From: Planctomycetota bacterium
GTDB taxonomy: Bacteria; Planctomycetota; Phycisphaerae; Phycisphaerales; SM1A02
NCBI GenBank assembly: GCA_022574595.1
Contig: JACZRS010000001.1
Coordinates: 62,001-126,000 of the forward strand
Reading direction: 5' to 3'
Length of the DNA stretch: 64,000 nt
The position numbers were made by a program, and so were the translations under genes. Shown here in pieces: positions 1-8,792 of this stretch. The notes beneath the pieces are model-generated. The model ran no database searches and had not been told where the DNA came from. It was given only the letters and a program-made list of their open reading frames with translations. The number at the start of each line of letters is the position of its first letter. The stretch's first letter is position 1.

Positions 1-1098
1 GGTTTTACCAGAACCGGTTGGGCCTGTAACCAGAACAATTCCGTGCGGCTGACTCACTTGGTTTTTCCAAATAGTAAGTATATCAGGTGCAAAACCAAGT
101 TCATCAAGCGAAACATTGATCGATCTTGTATCGAGAATACGCAAAACGGTCTTTTCACCTTTAGGTGTTGGAACCGTTGAAACGCGCAAGTCGATTTTTC
201 TGCCTAGAACCGTTGCGCGAATACGTCCATCCTGCGGCAGGCGACGCTCTGCGATATCAAGATTCGCCATGATCTTGATGCGCGAGGTAATAGCAGCGAA
301 CATGCGTTTAGGTGGATTCATTACATCGAAAAGGATGCCATCAATTCGAAATCTAACGCGCAGGACTTTTTCATCGGGCTCAATGTGGATATCTGAAGCA
401 CCTTCTTTGAGCGCTGTTTGGATGATGTGGTTTACGAATCTAACAACAGGCGATGAAGCAGCTTCTTCAGCGTCTGCATCGGCTTCTTCTTCTTTAACGA
501 CTTCGACATCATCTTCATCCACATCGGAGAGAATTTCATCGATATCGTAATCCTCACCACCATCCGCTTCGGTTAGGGTTTCGACAATGCTAAGAATATC
601 ACCCGTAGTTACAAGGACATGCTTTATTGATTTCACACCAAGGCGACGCTTAATTTCATCTAAAAGGAAAACATCATCCGGGCTTGCTGTCCCAACCAGC
701 AAACGTGATCCTTCATGTCGCAAAGGTATCACAAGATTGTCCTTGCAATACTCAGGCCCGAGACGGTTTAGAAGTTTAAGTTCAAATGAATTTGGATCAT
801 CAGCATCAATGCGTTCAAATGGCAGCCGATTAGACTCAGCGACGACTTCCTGGACCGCTGCTTCATCAACTCCCGTTTCCACAAGAACTTGGCTAATAGT
901 TTTGCCAGGCGTTTGTTTCACCACTCGTGCTGCAGCATTAAGTTGATCGGACTTGATTACACCCTTTTTAAGGAGTTGCTGACCAATATCTAAACCTGCA
1001 TCAGCACCAGAGCCACTACCAGTTGAAGCGACATCCTCAGGCGTATACAGGCTAGATAGCGCATCAGATGGGTTTGCTTTTTTTTCTGACTTACTCAC
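1..1098 (-). CDS. pilB: Type IV pilus assembly / type II secretion ATPase PilB (GspE family), C-terminus cut by window edge
   Basis: Hexameric cytoplasmic ATPase that powers pilus extension. Reading the minus strand from a GTG at 1098 (preceded by GGGGAG) gives a continuous frame to base 1. The first ~165 residues match a T2SSE/MshEN-like N-domain. An acidic linker (about residues 180-215) follows, then the conserved N2 segment ending in SDIHIEP, and the frame reaches the Walker A motif GPTGSGKT right at the window edge, so the Walker B, His and Asp boxes lie outside. The in-frame alternative ATG upstream meets a stop at once, which supports GTG. It is the last gene of a pilM-pilN-pilO-GspB-like-pilB run on the same strand. 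GspE and PilB cannot be separated by motif alone, but the pilMNO context favours PilB. Confidence 0.9.
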   Translation of the reverse strand, partial: MSKSEKKANPSDALSSLYTPEDVASTGSGSGADAGLDIGQQLLKKGVIKSDQLNAAARVVKQTPGKTISQVLVETGVDEAAVQEVVAESNRLPFERIDADDPNSFELKLLNRLGPEYCKDNLVIPLRHEGSRLLVGTASPDDVFLLDEIKRRLGVKSIKHVLVTTGDILSIVETLTEADGGEDYDIDEILSDVDEDDVEVVKEEEADADAEEAASSPVVRFVNHIIQTALKEGASDIHIEPDEKVLRVRFRIDGILFDVMNPPKRMFAAITSRIKIMANLDIAERRLPQDGRIRATVLGRKIDLRVSTVPTPKGEKTVLRILDTRSINVSLDELGFAPDILTIWKNQVSQPHGIVLVTGPTGSGKT

Positions 1099-1145
1099 CC
1101 TTAGCTCCCCATTAGATGGCAAAGAATAGTCATCTAGTTACTAAT

Positions 1146-1880
1146 TTATTTTAAATTAAGCTTCAATACCACAGGAACCACTATATCAAGCTTAACGTCC
1201 TTAGCAGTAAGCTTTACTCGGTCTTTGGTGATCTTGGTAACTTTAAATGCTATGCCATCAATTGAAAGAGGCTCACCTAAGCGGACGATCCGACCACTGA
1301 TATTGGCAAGCGGCACTCTGCCTATTATGATGGAATTCAGTCTAAGCCCATTGCACGCATCTTCGATTTCTGCGCGGCGCTTATCTCGTTGTTTTCTAAT
1401 CCGACGCTCAGCATCCCCTGCTGAGTCATCAATGAGAGCAGTTGGCTTAGCATCGCGATTTATGACAAATGGGTTGAATTGTACTTTTTCGAGTGGAACT
1501 TGAAGCTTTGAATAATCATCCTCAAGCACTCCAGTTACTGTTTCGATGCCGATTACTAAATCTTTCGCGGAGTCCTCTTTGCCTCCTAGCTGGCTGAGAA
1601 ATTTCTCGATACTTATATCGACTGTAGCATTACCACCAGTCCCTGCTGTAACCTTTGCAAGCCTGTGCATAGCAAACAGACCACCGGCAGCAAGGACAAT
1701 GACGGTAACAATCACCATCCAACCCTTGCTGGCAGCGGCCGATCCACCTGCCCCGTAAGTTAGATCTTCACCATCTGAGCCAAAACCTTCTACACCAAGA
1801 GGCATAGTGGATCCGGTTTCGATGTCATCTACTTCCGTGATTTCATCTGATTCGACATTGAATTCTTCGTGGTCACTCAC
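1146..1880 (-). CDS. Single-pass inner-membrane protein, GspB/PilP-like, of the pilus operon
   Basis: 244 aa. An acidic cytoplasmic N-terminus (~1-50) precedes one transmembrane helix (about 54-72) and a periplasmic domain. The C-terminus (about 185-235) reads as a small beta domain with the pattern SIIIGRVPLANISGRIV, then GxxLSIDGIAFKVTKIT. This resembles the homology-region domain of PilP and GspB/GspC, the parts that link the inner-membrane platform to the secretin. It sits between pilO and pilB, where PilP-type genes occur, and 14 bases after pilO. The assignment rests on topology, position and a loose pattern rather than a firm family match. It differs from classical PilP by lacking a lipobox and by its long acidic N-terminus. 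Confidence 0.5.
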   Translation of the reverse strand: MSDHEEFNVESDEITEVDDIETGSTMPLGVEGFGSDGEDLTYGAGGSAAASKGWMVIVTVIVLAAGGLFAMHRLAKVTAGTGGNATVDISIEKFLSQLGGKEDSAKDLVIGIETVTGVLEDDYSKLQVPLEKVQFNPFVINRDAKPTALIDDSAGDAERRIRKQRDKRRAEIEDACNGLRLNSIIIGRVPLANISGRIVRLGEPLSIDGIAFKVTKITKDRVKLTAKDVKLDIVVPVVLKLNLK

Positions 1881-1894
1881 TTGAATGATCCCCT

Positions 1895-2479
1895 TTACTC
1901 AGCTGAAGCTATTGATGGCGGCTGTTCAAAATATATGCTGAGGGTAAACTCAGCTTTCATAAGGCCGGGATCATAACTATCGCTGCCAGATCCGTTATCA
2001 TTTGTCATACGTTCCATCTTCATTTGATGAATCCGCGTAATACGAGGCAAGTTTTCCAGCTCTAACAAAAATTGATAGAAACCATTAAACCGCCCTTCTA
2101 TCTTCATCTTCAGTGGCTGCTCCATATAAGTTGCAGCCGCTACGGGCTTTTCACTCTTGATTGACTTAACAGACAAGCGATTCTGATCCGCCAATTGCCA
2201 AACATCTTGAAGAATGACATCAACTTCCTGTTTGTTAGGCAATTTTGCTTCGATAAGCTCGACCGCAATTTGCCCTTGCACAATTGCAAGACCTATGTCA
2301 TCGATTCTCTTTGCAACTTCTTCAAGCTTGTCAAGCTTGTTCTGCTTGGTAATTACTTCTATCTTTGCCAGGGCGATTTCAGTATTGCGTGGTTGAAACA
2401 CGTACCACCATGATGCAACAGGTACTGCAAGCAATACAATCATAAAAATTAGCTCTCGGAGTCCGAAACGCATTATCAT
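1895..2479 (-). CDS. pilO: Type IV pilus inner-membrane platform protein PilO
   Basis: 194 aa with one N-terminal transmembrane helix (about residues 5-25), a coiled-coil stretch (about 30-80) and a ferredoxin-like periplasmic domain. The segment MKIEGRFNGFYQFLLELENL is the typical PilO core. PilO pairs with PilN to form the periplasmic part of the pilus alignment subcomplex that couples the motor ATPase and PilM to the secretin. Its start overlaps the pilN stop by 4 bases (ATGA), so the two are translationally coupled. The product is clear from the family pattern and from the pilM-N-O order. Confidence 0.85.
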   Translation of the reverse strand: MIMRFGLRELIFMIVLLAVPVASWWYVFQPRNTEIALAKIEVITKQNKLDKLEEVAKRIDDIGLAIVQGQIAVELIEAKLPNKQEVDVILQDVWQLADQNRLSVKSIKSEKPVAAATYMEQPLKMKIEGRFNGFYQFLLELENLPRITRIHQMKMERMTNDNGSGSDSYDPGLMKAEFTLSIYFEQPPSIASAE

Positions 2480-3282
2480 TCTCCTCCTGATGGCGATGTG
2501 GGCACTGAAACCGTATTATTTTTTTTGGAATTTCCAAACTCCAATTCATCGCTCATTGGATTGCGTAAATCCCGTGGCCTGGAAATCGAATTAGCACTTC
2601 GTATATCAGCCTTTGGGTTAAGCTTCATAGTGATTTTAAATCGCCTCATAATTCGATTATCGACTTCTCTCTCCTCGGAAAACTCCAAAGTTACATCCTG
2701 CAAGAGCGAATATGAGCTTAACTCAGCCATATATCGAGAAACTTCAAGGTCTGTAGGCGCAACACCTGTCATGGATATCTTGACAGTGTACTTAGGCGCT
2801 TCGATCTTTTTTTGCTTACCTTCCCTTGCTGCTTCTTCACGAGTCATAGCTCGTTTAGGCCCACTATGTCGACCTGAGGAACGTCTTGAACGCTTTGTTG
2901 CCACCTTGGCTCGTACTTTTTCCGACTTTAATTCAAACTTGATCAAACTCAATCGAGCTGGCATTCGGTTAATTAACTCTGCTAAGAGGTTGCTTCGCGG
3001 GACTCGCTCAATTAGCGCAGCTGCGAGTTCAGCCTTGTTGAGCATTTGATCTTTCTGCTCTTCAAGCTCATTTAGTTCATCGATTTGACTTGCAGCCAAT
3101 TGATATTGCTGATTGATCGAATTTTGAGAAGCTCGGACTTGCGCCCACTCTCGGTTGGTAACTAAAAAGGCTGCAAATACAGCTATCATCACTATCCCAA
3201 ATAAGATCAAGCTAATGAAATTCGTACGGCGTTCTGCGCGCTGTTCGATGTAATCTTCTGGGAGGAAGCTCGAGTTATCCAT
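2476..3282 (-). CDS. pilN: Type IV pilus assembly protein PilN
   Basis: 268 aa. A short cytoplasmic N-terminus carries the acidic/aromatic peptide PEDYIEQRAERR, comparable to the PilM-binding motif of PilN. It is followed by one transmembrane helix (about 22-44), a coiled coil (~50-85) and a periplasmic fimbrial-assembly (PF05137-like) domain. Family knowledge places PilN as the bridge between cytoplasmic PilM and periplasmic PilO. Unusual features are a basic Arg/Lys-rich segment at ~130-160 and a Ser/Asn-rich C-terminal tail of ~35 residues after the fold ends. It lies 13 bases after pilM and overlaps pilO by 4. Confidence 0.85.
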   Translation of the reverse strand: MDNSSFLPEDYIEQRAERRTNFISLILFGIVMIAVFAAFLVTNREWAQVRASQNSINQQYQLAASQIDELNELEEQKDQMLNKAELAAALIERVPRSNLLAELINRMPARLSLIKFELKSEKVRAKVATKRSRRSSGRHSGPKRAMTREEAAREGKQKKIEAPKYTVKISMTGVAPTDLEVSRYMAELSSYSLLQDVTLEFSEEREVDNRIMRRFKITMKLNPKADIRSANSISRPRDLRNPMSDELEFGNSKKNNTVSVPTSPSGGE

Positions 3283-3295
3283 AGCATATAGCTCC

Positions 3296-4567
3296 TTACA
3301 GATCCGCTGGCGAATTACAAAGTCCGCATGCCACTGCCCAACCGGGTTGTGGTTGCCCTAGCTTCAGCCCAAGCGTTTTTAGCGAACTGTTGGCTGATAA
3401 GCTAGATAGAGGATCCCCTAAATGTGCAGGAAGCCTCAATGCTTTAGCCAGTTGTTGACATAAACCGACTTGCCTTGCTTCACCACCGACAAAAACCATG
3501 CGATCAATTGATTGATTCTTAAACACACTTTGGTGATAGCGAAGACAACCGGATAACTCATCTGAAAGTTCATCTAGCAGTTCAGAAATATTGCCATTGC
3601 TGCTGGATGAATCATTACTATTTGTTGACGACAGACCAGGAGTTGGCTCATTGACACTTGATGTTGGTGGCTGAGGATTATCCGACTGCGAATCTGTCGG
3701 CTGAGCCTCATTGTGTGCTTGGCTGGTACCTGCTCTAAGTAGTGCAGGCAATTCCTCAGGTTCATTTGTAGCCGCTGTAGCCATGGCTGCTGCGACAGGC
3801 GCAGGTGCTTCGGTCGAGGCAAAGACATCTTGTGAAAGACGATGTTCACGTGCTCCAGCCGCATCCAGTTTGAGACTTTCCGCTAGGCACTGATCAAAAT
3901 GCCTGCCACCAACTCTGATGCATTTTGCGAAAACAAGTTGTGAGCCTTGGCAAATTGCTACCTTAGTACAACCCCATCCAAGATCCACCAGCAATGTTGT
4001 TTCGCTAGAATCCTCTTCTCGACGCTTAACGTTTTCAAATGCTCGAATCATTGCCATGATTTCGGTGTGAACTCCCACAACCTGGAGCTTGCATTTCTTG
4101 AGAAGCTCTACATAGCTCATTACGATTTCACGAGGGATTGCAAAGCAAATCACTTCAGACTTGTTCTGTCCATCCTTACTGACTTCAGCCACATTAACCG
4201 TTCTGACTACCATCGCTTGTGGAAGGCATCCGGTCTGTATTGCAAGCTGAGTATTCACTAGCTCATCGCGTTCAGCACCTTCGCAGGCAGCGATTTGCAT
4301 GTGGCTGATAACAGTTTGAGGACTAGGGATTGAGCACATCGCTCTTTTACCGCTAAAGCCACCTTTGGATAGAACTTTAGGCAGCTTTTTAGCAAAAAAT
4401 TCCAGCCTTTGAATACTGTTGCGTCTGGCTTCATCGGGAATTTGAAGTTCAGCGGCGGCAGCAATCTTAGTTTGATCGCCAGGGCTCATTTGCAACAGTT
4501 TCACCGATGACGAACCAAAGTCGATCGCTATCGGCGGTGACTGGGAGGAAAACATTGACAATCCCAT
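3296..4567 (-). CDS. pilM: Type IV pilus assembly actin-like ATPase PilM
   Basis: 423 aa from the ATG at 4567, chosen because GGAGG lies 6 bases upstream; an ATG 18 bases further out would place that site inside the gene. PilM is an FtsA/actin-like cytoplasmic protein that binds the PilN N-terminus. The phosphate-1 region is IAIDFGSSSVKLLQ, and phosphate-2 is LLVDLGWGCTKVAICQ. The C-terminal adenosine motif region is RMVFVGGEARQ. A Ser/Thr/Asn/Pro-rich insertion of about 80 residues (~245-325) interrupts the fold and should be disordered. It is the first gene of the pilus operon. The 195-base gap to mqnB upstream probably holds the promoter. Confidence 0.88.
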   Translation of the reverse strand: MGLSMFSSQSPPIAIDFGSSSVKLLQMSPGDQTKIAAAAELQIPDEARRNSIQRLEFFAKKLPKVLSKGGFSGKRAMCSIPSPQTVISHMQIAACEGAERDELVNTQLAIQTGCLPQAMVVRTVNVAEVSKDGQNKSEVICFAIPREIVMSYVELLKKCKLQVVGVHTEIMAMIRAFENVKRREEDSSETTLLVDLGWGCTKVAICQGSQLVFAKCIRVGGRHFDQCLAESLKLDAAGAREHRLSQDVFASTEAPAPVAAAMATAATNEPEELPALLRAGTSQAHNEAQPTDSQSDNPQPPTSSVNEPTPGLSSTNSNDSSSSNGNISELLDELSDELSGCLRYHQSVFKNQSIDRMVFVGGEARQVGLCQQLAKALRLPAHLGDPLSSLSANSSLKTLGLKLGQPQPGWAVACGLCNSPADL

Positions 4568-4780
4568 CCTACGCCTCCAATGCACTCATCTGCCACACAA
4601 CGAAAGCGCGGCATTCTCCCCCCACCCATCGACCCCATAGGCATAAAGGTTAAAACTACAAACCCACAAAAGACAAGCTCTTAAGGACGCTTAACGGTTG
4701 AATCGATAGGTACAAGCAGGCTCGTCCTATAACTCACAAGAAACCTATGTATCGATAACAAACCCCGTTATGGGATTTCA

Positions 4781-5419
4781 CTATGAGTGACTAATAGCGT
4801 TTGTCGCTGTCTTTACCGCTTTGCCCAATGCGTTTAGTGCCTCTTCAAGCTGCCACTGCTGTTTCTTGCGATCTCCTGTGGTGTTGCTGATAGCCCTTAG
4901 CTCGATCGCACCTATGCCAAGTCGAGCCGCAGCATGAACTACTGCTGCTCCTTCCATCGCTTCTGCGATTGCCCCTGTTCGCTTTACAACTTCCATTGCT
5001 GCATCATCCGAGCCTGAACACGTAGCAACCGTAGCTATCGGACCACAAACAAATTGATCCCGTAATATCGAATAAGTATTATCATCCACAGGAACGCAGT
5101 TGCCGGGAAAATTGCCAAGTGAAAATCCCAGCGCATCCATGTCCGAGAACCCGGATGGCGTAATCACGCCTTCTTCAAAATAAATACACTTACTAGCGAG
5201 AACCGCTTGTGTGATTTCAACTCCGCTTCCAGGTAATGATCCCGCAACACCTGCATTAATTACAAGATCAAACGGGCCATCCTCAAGAATCGCCTGGGTT
5301 GTCGCAGCGGCTGCGTTGGTTCGGCCGATTCCGCCTATGACAACCTTTGCGTTGCTAATTGCTGCAATAGCGTCCGCTTCCGCTTTAACTGCTGTTACGA
5401 TCAGAAGACGCTTAGCCAC
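4781..5419 (-). CDS. mqnB: Futalosine hydrolase (MqnB), menaquinone biosynthesis
   Basis: 212 aa, full length for the 5'-methylthioadenosine/purine nucleosidase superfamily. It should hydrolyse futalosine to dehypoxanthine futalosine in the alternative menaquinone pathway. Seen in sequence: the N-terminal beta-strand with GGIGRTNAAAAT, the nucleoside-binding NAGVAGSLPGSGVEI, and the substrate-binding EAMEGAAVVHAAARLGI followed by ELRAISNTTGDRKKQQW. The ELRAISN segment favours futalosine hydrolase over MTA/SAH nucleosidase, which is the main alternative. It is the third gene of hisS-DUF1080-mqnB, 3 bases after the DUF1080 stop. No other mqn gene is in the window. Confidence 0.8.
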   Translation of the reverse strand: MAKRLLIVTAVKAEADAIAAISNAKVVIGGIGRTNAAAATTQAILEDGPFDLVINAGVAGSLPGSGVEITQAVLASKCIYFEEGVITPSGFSDMDALGFSLGNFPGNCVPVDDNTYSILRDQFVCGPIATVATCSGSDDAAMEVVKRTGAIAEAMEGAAVVHAAARLGIGAIELRAISNTTGDRKKQQWQLEEALNALGKAVKTATNAISHS

Positions 5420-5422
5420 ATT

Positions 5423-6175
5423 TTAATCCAAAGGCCGAATCCAGATATTGCCATAGCGCACCGGGTCGCCATGGAATTGAAGTAGTAACGGCCCGGTTTT
5501 AACCATCTCGCGATCTAGTCCACCCGGCGTGGTATTTTTTACTTCCAGGTTATTATGAATCACAATTCCATTGTGCAGGACAGTAACGCGAGGTAGCTCG
5601 GAAACCTTATCCTCATCATCAAAACGAGGGGCTCTAAAAACAATATCGTAAGTTTGCCATTTGCCCGGTGGGCGTGAAGCGTTGACCATTGGTGGGGCTA
5701 TATTATATAGCGCGCCGCAGCCGTTTTTAGAGGGATCTTGACCGAAGGTGTCTAAAATTTGAATCTCATATCGGCCGTGCAGATAAACGCCTGAATTGGA
5801 TCGCGCCTGGCCCTTGGCATCCGGCATTTTGGGGCATAAAAACTCTAAATGAAGCTGAAAATCACCAAAGCTCTTGCTGCTAACAGCATCGGCTCCAGCT
5901 GACTTAATAGATCCATCATCCTGCACAACCCATTGACTTTGTGATCCATCCTTGCTCTTCCAACCACTCCAAGATGAACCATTAAAAAGCACAGCCGTCT
6001 TATCATCTGCCATGGAAGGCTTGGCTCCGATTGTTGCGGATGGACCTGGATCGCCCGCAATCGGCTGATTTGTTGCCCTCGAATCGCCCTGCGGCTTTGC
6101 GGTAATGGCAATTGTAAGTATTACTAATGCAGCTGCGCCATACCAATATTTAAACTTACAACAATTCATCTTCAA
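5423..6175 (-). CDS. Secreted 3-keto-disaccharide hydrolase-like (DUF1080) protein
   Basis: 250 aa with an N-terminal signal peptide (basic start, hydrophobic ~11-26, cleavage near TAKPQG). The mature part is one DUF1080 jelly-roll domain: FNGSSWSGWK at the start, the central NSGVYLHGRYEIQILDTFG, the LYNIAPPMVNASRPPGKWQTYDI segment (in two parts around AxRPPG) and the C-terminal GPLLLQFHGDPVRYGNIWIR. These features are typical of the very expanded planctomycete family that acts on 3-keto-glycosides and related sugars in the periplasm. The exact substrate cannot be read. The start overlaps the hisS stop by 4 bases, so this exported enzyme is co-translated with a tRNA synthetase. Confidence 0.85.
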   Translation of the reverse strand: MKMNCCKFKYWYGAAALVILTIAITAKPQGDSRATNQPIAGDPGPSATIGAKPSMADDKTAVLFNGSSWSGWKSKDGSQSQWVVQDDGSIKSAGADAVSSKSFGDFQLHLEFLCPKMPDAKGQARSNSGVYLHGRYEIQILDTFGQDPSKNGCGALYNIAPPMVNASRPPGKWQTYDIVFRAPRFDDEDKVSELPRVTVLHNGIVIHNNLEVKNTTPGGLDREMVKTGPLLLQFHGDPVRYGNIWIRPLD

Positions 6176-7518
6176 CCTCCCTCGCGATTGGCGAGTCTTG
6201 CTTGTAATGTTTCGAGTAGTGTATCTTCTGCGACATCCTCTTGGCTACCACCTTGCAGATCTTTTATTACGATTTTGCCCTCATCGAGCTCTTTTCCGAG
6301 AATTACTGCGAATTTGGCGCGAGCTTTGTTTGCTTCACTTAATAGCTTGCCGACGTTTCGTGTGGATTTATAGCTGTGGCGGACGTGTAGGCCAGCACTA
6401 CGCAGACTAGAAACCAGGGGCATGAAGTTTATTTGTGATTCCTCATCACGAACGTTTATTACAAATACATCAGGGGAGGGGAGGTATTGTTCAGATGGTT
6501 TTAGCAAGCCGTGATCTTCGAGGACCAGGCGGAGAACTACATCCCCCATCGCGAAGCCGCAAGCGGCGGTGGGTGGGCCATCGAATAGTTCAACAAGTTT
6601 GTCGTAGCGCCCGCCGCCTGCAATGGCCCGCTCTTTGCCTGTGGTTTCATGTATTTCAAATACCGTTCCGGTATAGTACGCCAGACCACGCACGATGCTC
6701 GGATCTACACAGAACCAATCTCGTGTACCTGGTGAATCAAGATAATGCTCTAAGAGTGCGCCAAAGTTTGTTGGATCAAAACCACTATTCCGCGCCTCAT
6801 CCAAAATAGTCTTGGTTCCATCTTCGGTCCGACATTGCAATATCATTTCATCAATCGAGTCTAATAGCGTATTACTAATTCCTAGGTCATTCCCCCTATT
6901 GTGAAGTTCATCCTTGCTGATTTTGTGGTATCTATCCGTCAGATCAAATAGGATTTCAAGTTGATTTTCTTGAGCACCCCGTCCAAGGAAAAAGAACTTA
7001 GGAATATCTCGGTGACTTATCTTGAACTGAATTTGATCAGAGGTAAAACTAAGACGAGTTAACAGTTCAATTGCTGTGGTAATCAATTCCGCTTCTGCTG
7101 CTGGCGAATCATCACCAATAATGTCCACATTAAGTTGTATATGTTCACGCAATCGGCCGCGCTGGGGGCGCTCGGCTCTAAAGTACGGCCCAATGGAAAA
7201 CCACTTGGTCGGCTTGGGCAACGAACCTGCTTGTGCTGCGTACATCCGCGCCAGCGTCGGCGTAAACTCAGGCCTTAGTGCGTAATCGGTAGCGCCTTTG
7301 TCGCGCTTGAAGCTGAACAGTTCCGAGACAATACCCGGGCCTGACTTTGTGGTGTATAGCTCAAGATGCTCGAAGGTTGGGCCATCTATCTCATCAAAGC
7401 CGTGGCTGATTGCTGTTTTCCGCCACACGCTTTCTATATATTTGCGGACTGCTAGATCCTGCGGATAGAAATCGCGTGTACCTTTGGGGGCCTGGAATGT
7501 GTGAGTTTTAACGGCCAT
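6172..7518 (-). CDS. hisS: Histidyl-tRNA synthetase
   Basis: 448 aa from ATG 7518 (the protein starts MAVKTHTFQAPKGTRDFYPQ; a longer in-frame start has no family support). Class II synthetase that charges tRNA-His. Motif 1 lies in KGTRDFYP..., and motif 2 is FRAERPQRGRLREHIQLNVD. The histidine-specific loop is RGLAYYTGTVFEI, and motif 3 contains GGGRYDKLVELF and CGFAMGDVVLRL. The C-terminal anticodon-binding domain (~355-440) holds the alternating alpha/beta pattern VFVINVRDEESQ and KFAVILGKELDEGKI. It leads the hisS-DUF1080-mqnB operon. Confidence 0.95.
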   Translation of the reverse strand: MAVKTHTFQAPKGTRDFYPQDLAVRKYIESVWRKTAISHGFDEIDGPTFEHLELYTTKSGPGIVSELFSFKRDKGATDYALRPEFTPTLARMYAAQAGSLPKPTKWFSIGPYFRAERPQRGRLREHIQLNVDIIGDDSPAAEAELITTAIELLTRLSFTSDQIQFKISHRDIPKFFFLGRGAQENQLEILFDLTDRYHKISKDELHNRGNDLGISNTLLDSIDEMILQCRTEDGTKTILDEARNSGFDPTNFGALLEHYLDSPGTRDWFCVDPSIVRGLAYYTGTVFEIHETTGKERAIAGGGRYDKLVELFDGPPTAACGFAMGDVVLRLVLEDHGLLKPSEQYLPSPDVFVINVRDEESQINFMPLVSSLRSAGLHVRHSYKSTRNVGKLLSEANKARAKFAVILGKELDEGKIVIKDLQGGSQEDVAEDTLLETLQARLANREGG

Positions 7519-7543
7519 AGGCCAACAGTGTAGCGATCTCCAT

Positions 7544-7662
7544 GGTGCCACGCACAGCAAGTGAGCCCAAAGGCGAATGAGTCGTGCGTGCAGATTGCAA
7601 GATCAACTTCCAAATTCACCGACGACTCGCCTCGGCTGCCGAGACTCGCTGTCGGTGGCACC
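7544..7662. repeat. Imperfect long inverted repeat with GGTGCCAC ends (REP/MITE-like)
   Basis: GGTGCCAC at 7544-7551 is matched by GTGGCACC at 7655-7662. The homology continues inward (GCACAGC against the complement of GCTGTCG). A second inner pair has GGCGA plus GTCGTG near 7571-7590 and its near complement near 7617-7632. The whole gene-free stretch between hisS and the alcohol dehydrogenase could fold into one long hairpin. GGTGCCAC-cored palindromes are, as I recall, common intergenic repeats in planctomycetes; that link is not checked here. Confidence 0.55.
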
Positions 7663-7686
7663 CTACCAGGACTCATCCCTCAAGAC

Positions 7687-8709
7687 TCAGAACTCAAGAC
7701 TCTCTCCCACCACCAGAACCGCTGCTCCCTTTATTGCATCGTGTTTCAGCGCAATCAGAGCATCATTAGCTTCTTCAAGCGAAAAAGCCTGTACTTGTGT
7801 TTTTACACCCACTCGCTCAGCTTCAGCTAAAAACTCTCGCCCATCCTGGCGCGTGTTGTTGGCTACGGTTCGAATTGCTCGCTCCCAATAAAGATCCTGA
7901 TACTCAATTTGCGGGATCGGGCTCATATGAATTCCGCCTAATACTAACTGCCCACCTTTATCAAGAGCCTTTAAAGCTTGTGGAACAATCTCACCAGCAG
8001 GCGCAAAGATAATCGCAGCATCAAGCGAAACCGGTGGCTTGTCCATAGCGTCACCTACCCATGCTGCGCCTAACTGCTCAGCTAGGGCTTGATGATGTTC
8101 CTTGTCGCGCGTGCAGACATAAACATCCGCTCCGCGGGCTTTGGCGATTTGAATTGCAATGTGACCCGCTGCTCCGAAACCATATATTCCAAGCCTAGCT
8201 CCTTGCCAATCACGAATTTCACATTGACGTAAACAGCGATAGCCGATGATCCCAGCGCAAAGTAGCGGCGCAACTTGTTGATCGGTCAATTTAGATGGAA
8301 GTTTGTATACAAACTCTGCGGGCGCTACTACATATTCTGCGAACCCGCCATCTTTCGTCCATCCTGTAAACTCCGCATTATCGCAAAGGTTCTCTCGAGA
8401 TGTTTGGCAGTACCCACAATCACCACAAGTACTATTAAGCCAGGCTACGCCAACACGCTCATCTATTTTTGGTTCGCTCACACCTTGGCCATGCTCGACT
8501 ACTTTTCCGACAATCTGATGGCCGGGGATAATTGGGCTCTTGCGCACCGGCAAATCACCCTCAACTACATGTAAGTCTGTGCGGCACACACCACATGCAG
8601 AAACCTTAATTAGAATCTGCCTTAGGCCAGCAGTTGGTGTATCTACGTCTCGGTACTGCAGCGGCCGATCTCTTACCGGCTTGGGATGGTCAAGTACACA
8701 GGCTTTCAT
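7687..8709 (-). CDS. Zinc-dependent alcohol dehydrogenase (MDR family)
   Basis: 340 aa from ATG 8709 (a TTG two codons upstream is less likely). Medium-chain dehydrogenase/reductase that oxidises alcohols or reduces aldehydes with NAD(P). The catalytic zinc ligands are visible in SACGVCRTDLHVVEG and GHQIVGKV. The structural zinc cysteines are in CGDCGYCQTSRENLC. The Rossmann motif is GIYGFGAAGHIAIQIAKARG, followed by a basic residue region (CTRDKEH) that may favour NADP. The overall pattern is that of the AdhA/propanol-preferring subgroup. It stands alone, downstream of the GGTGCCAC repeat in transcription order. Substrate unknown. Confidence 0.85.
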   Translation of the reverse strand: MKACVLDHPKPVRDRPLQYRDVDTPTAGLRQILIKVSACGVCRTDLHVVEGDLPVRKSPIIPGHQIVGKVVEHGQGVSEPKIDERVGVAWLNSTCGDCGYCQTSRENLCDNAEFTGWTKDGGFAEYVVAPAEFVYKLPSKLTDQQVAPLLCAGIIGYRCLRQCEIRDWQGARLGIYGFGAAGHIAIQIAKARGADVYVCTRDKEHHQALAEQLGAAWVGDAMDKPPVSLDAAIIFAPAGEIVPQALKALDKGGQLVLGGIHMSPIPQIEYQDLYWERAIRTVANNTRQDGREFLAEAERVGVKTQVQAFSLEEANDALIALKHDAIKGAAVLVVGESLEF

Positions 8710-8792
8710 AATCAATCATCGTAGCGATTGATGCGTTATAAACCCACTCAGGGATTAAGCCTTATAGATAAACAATGTTGGCGAATCTCACA

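Noticed and set aside
116-946. Plus-strand open frames in the first kilobase
   Set aside because: They are antisense to pilB, whose motifs are unmistakable on the minus strand.
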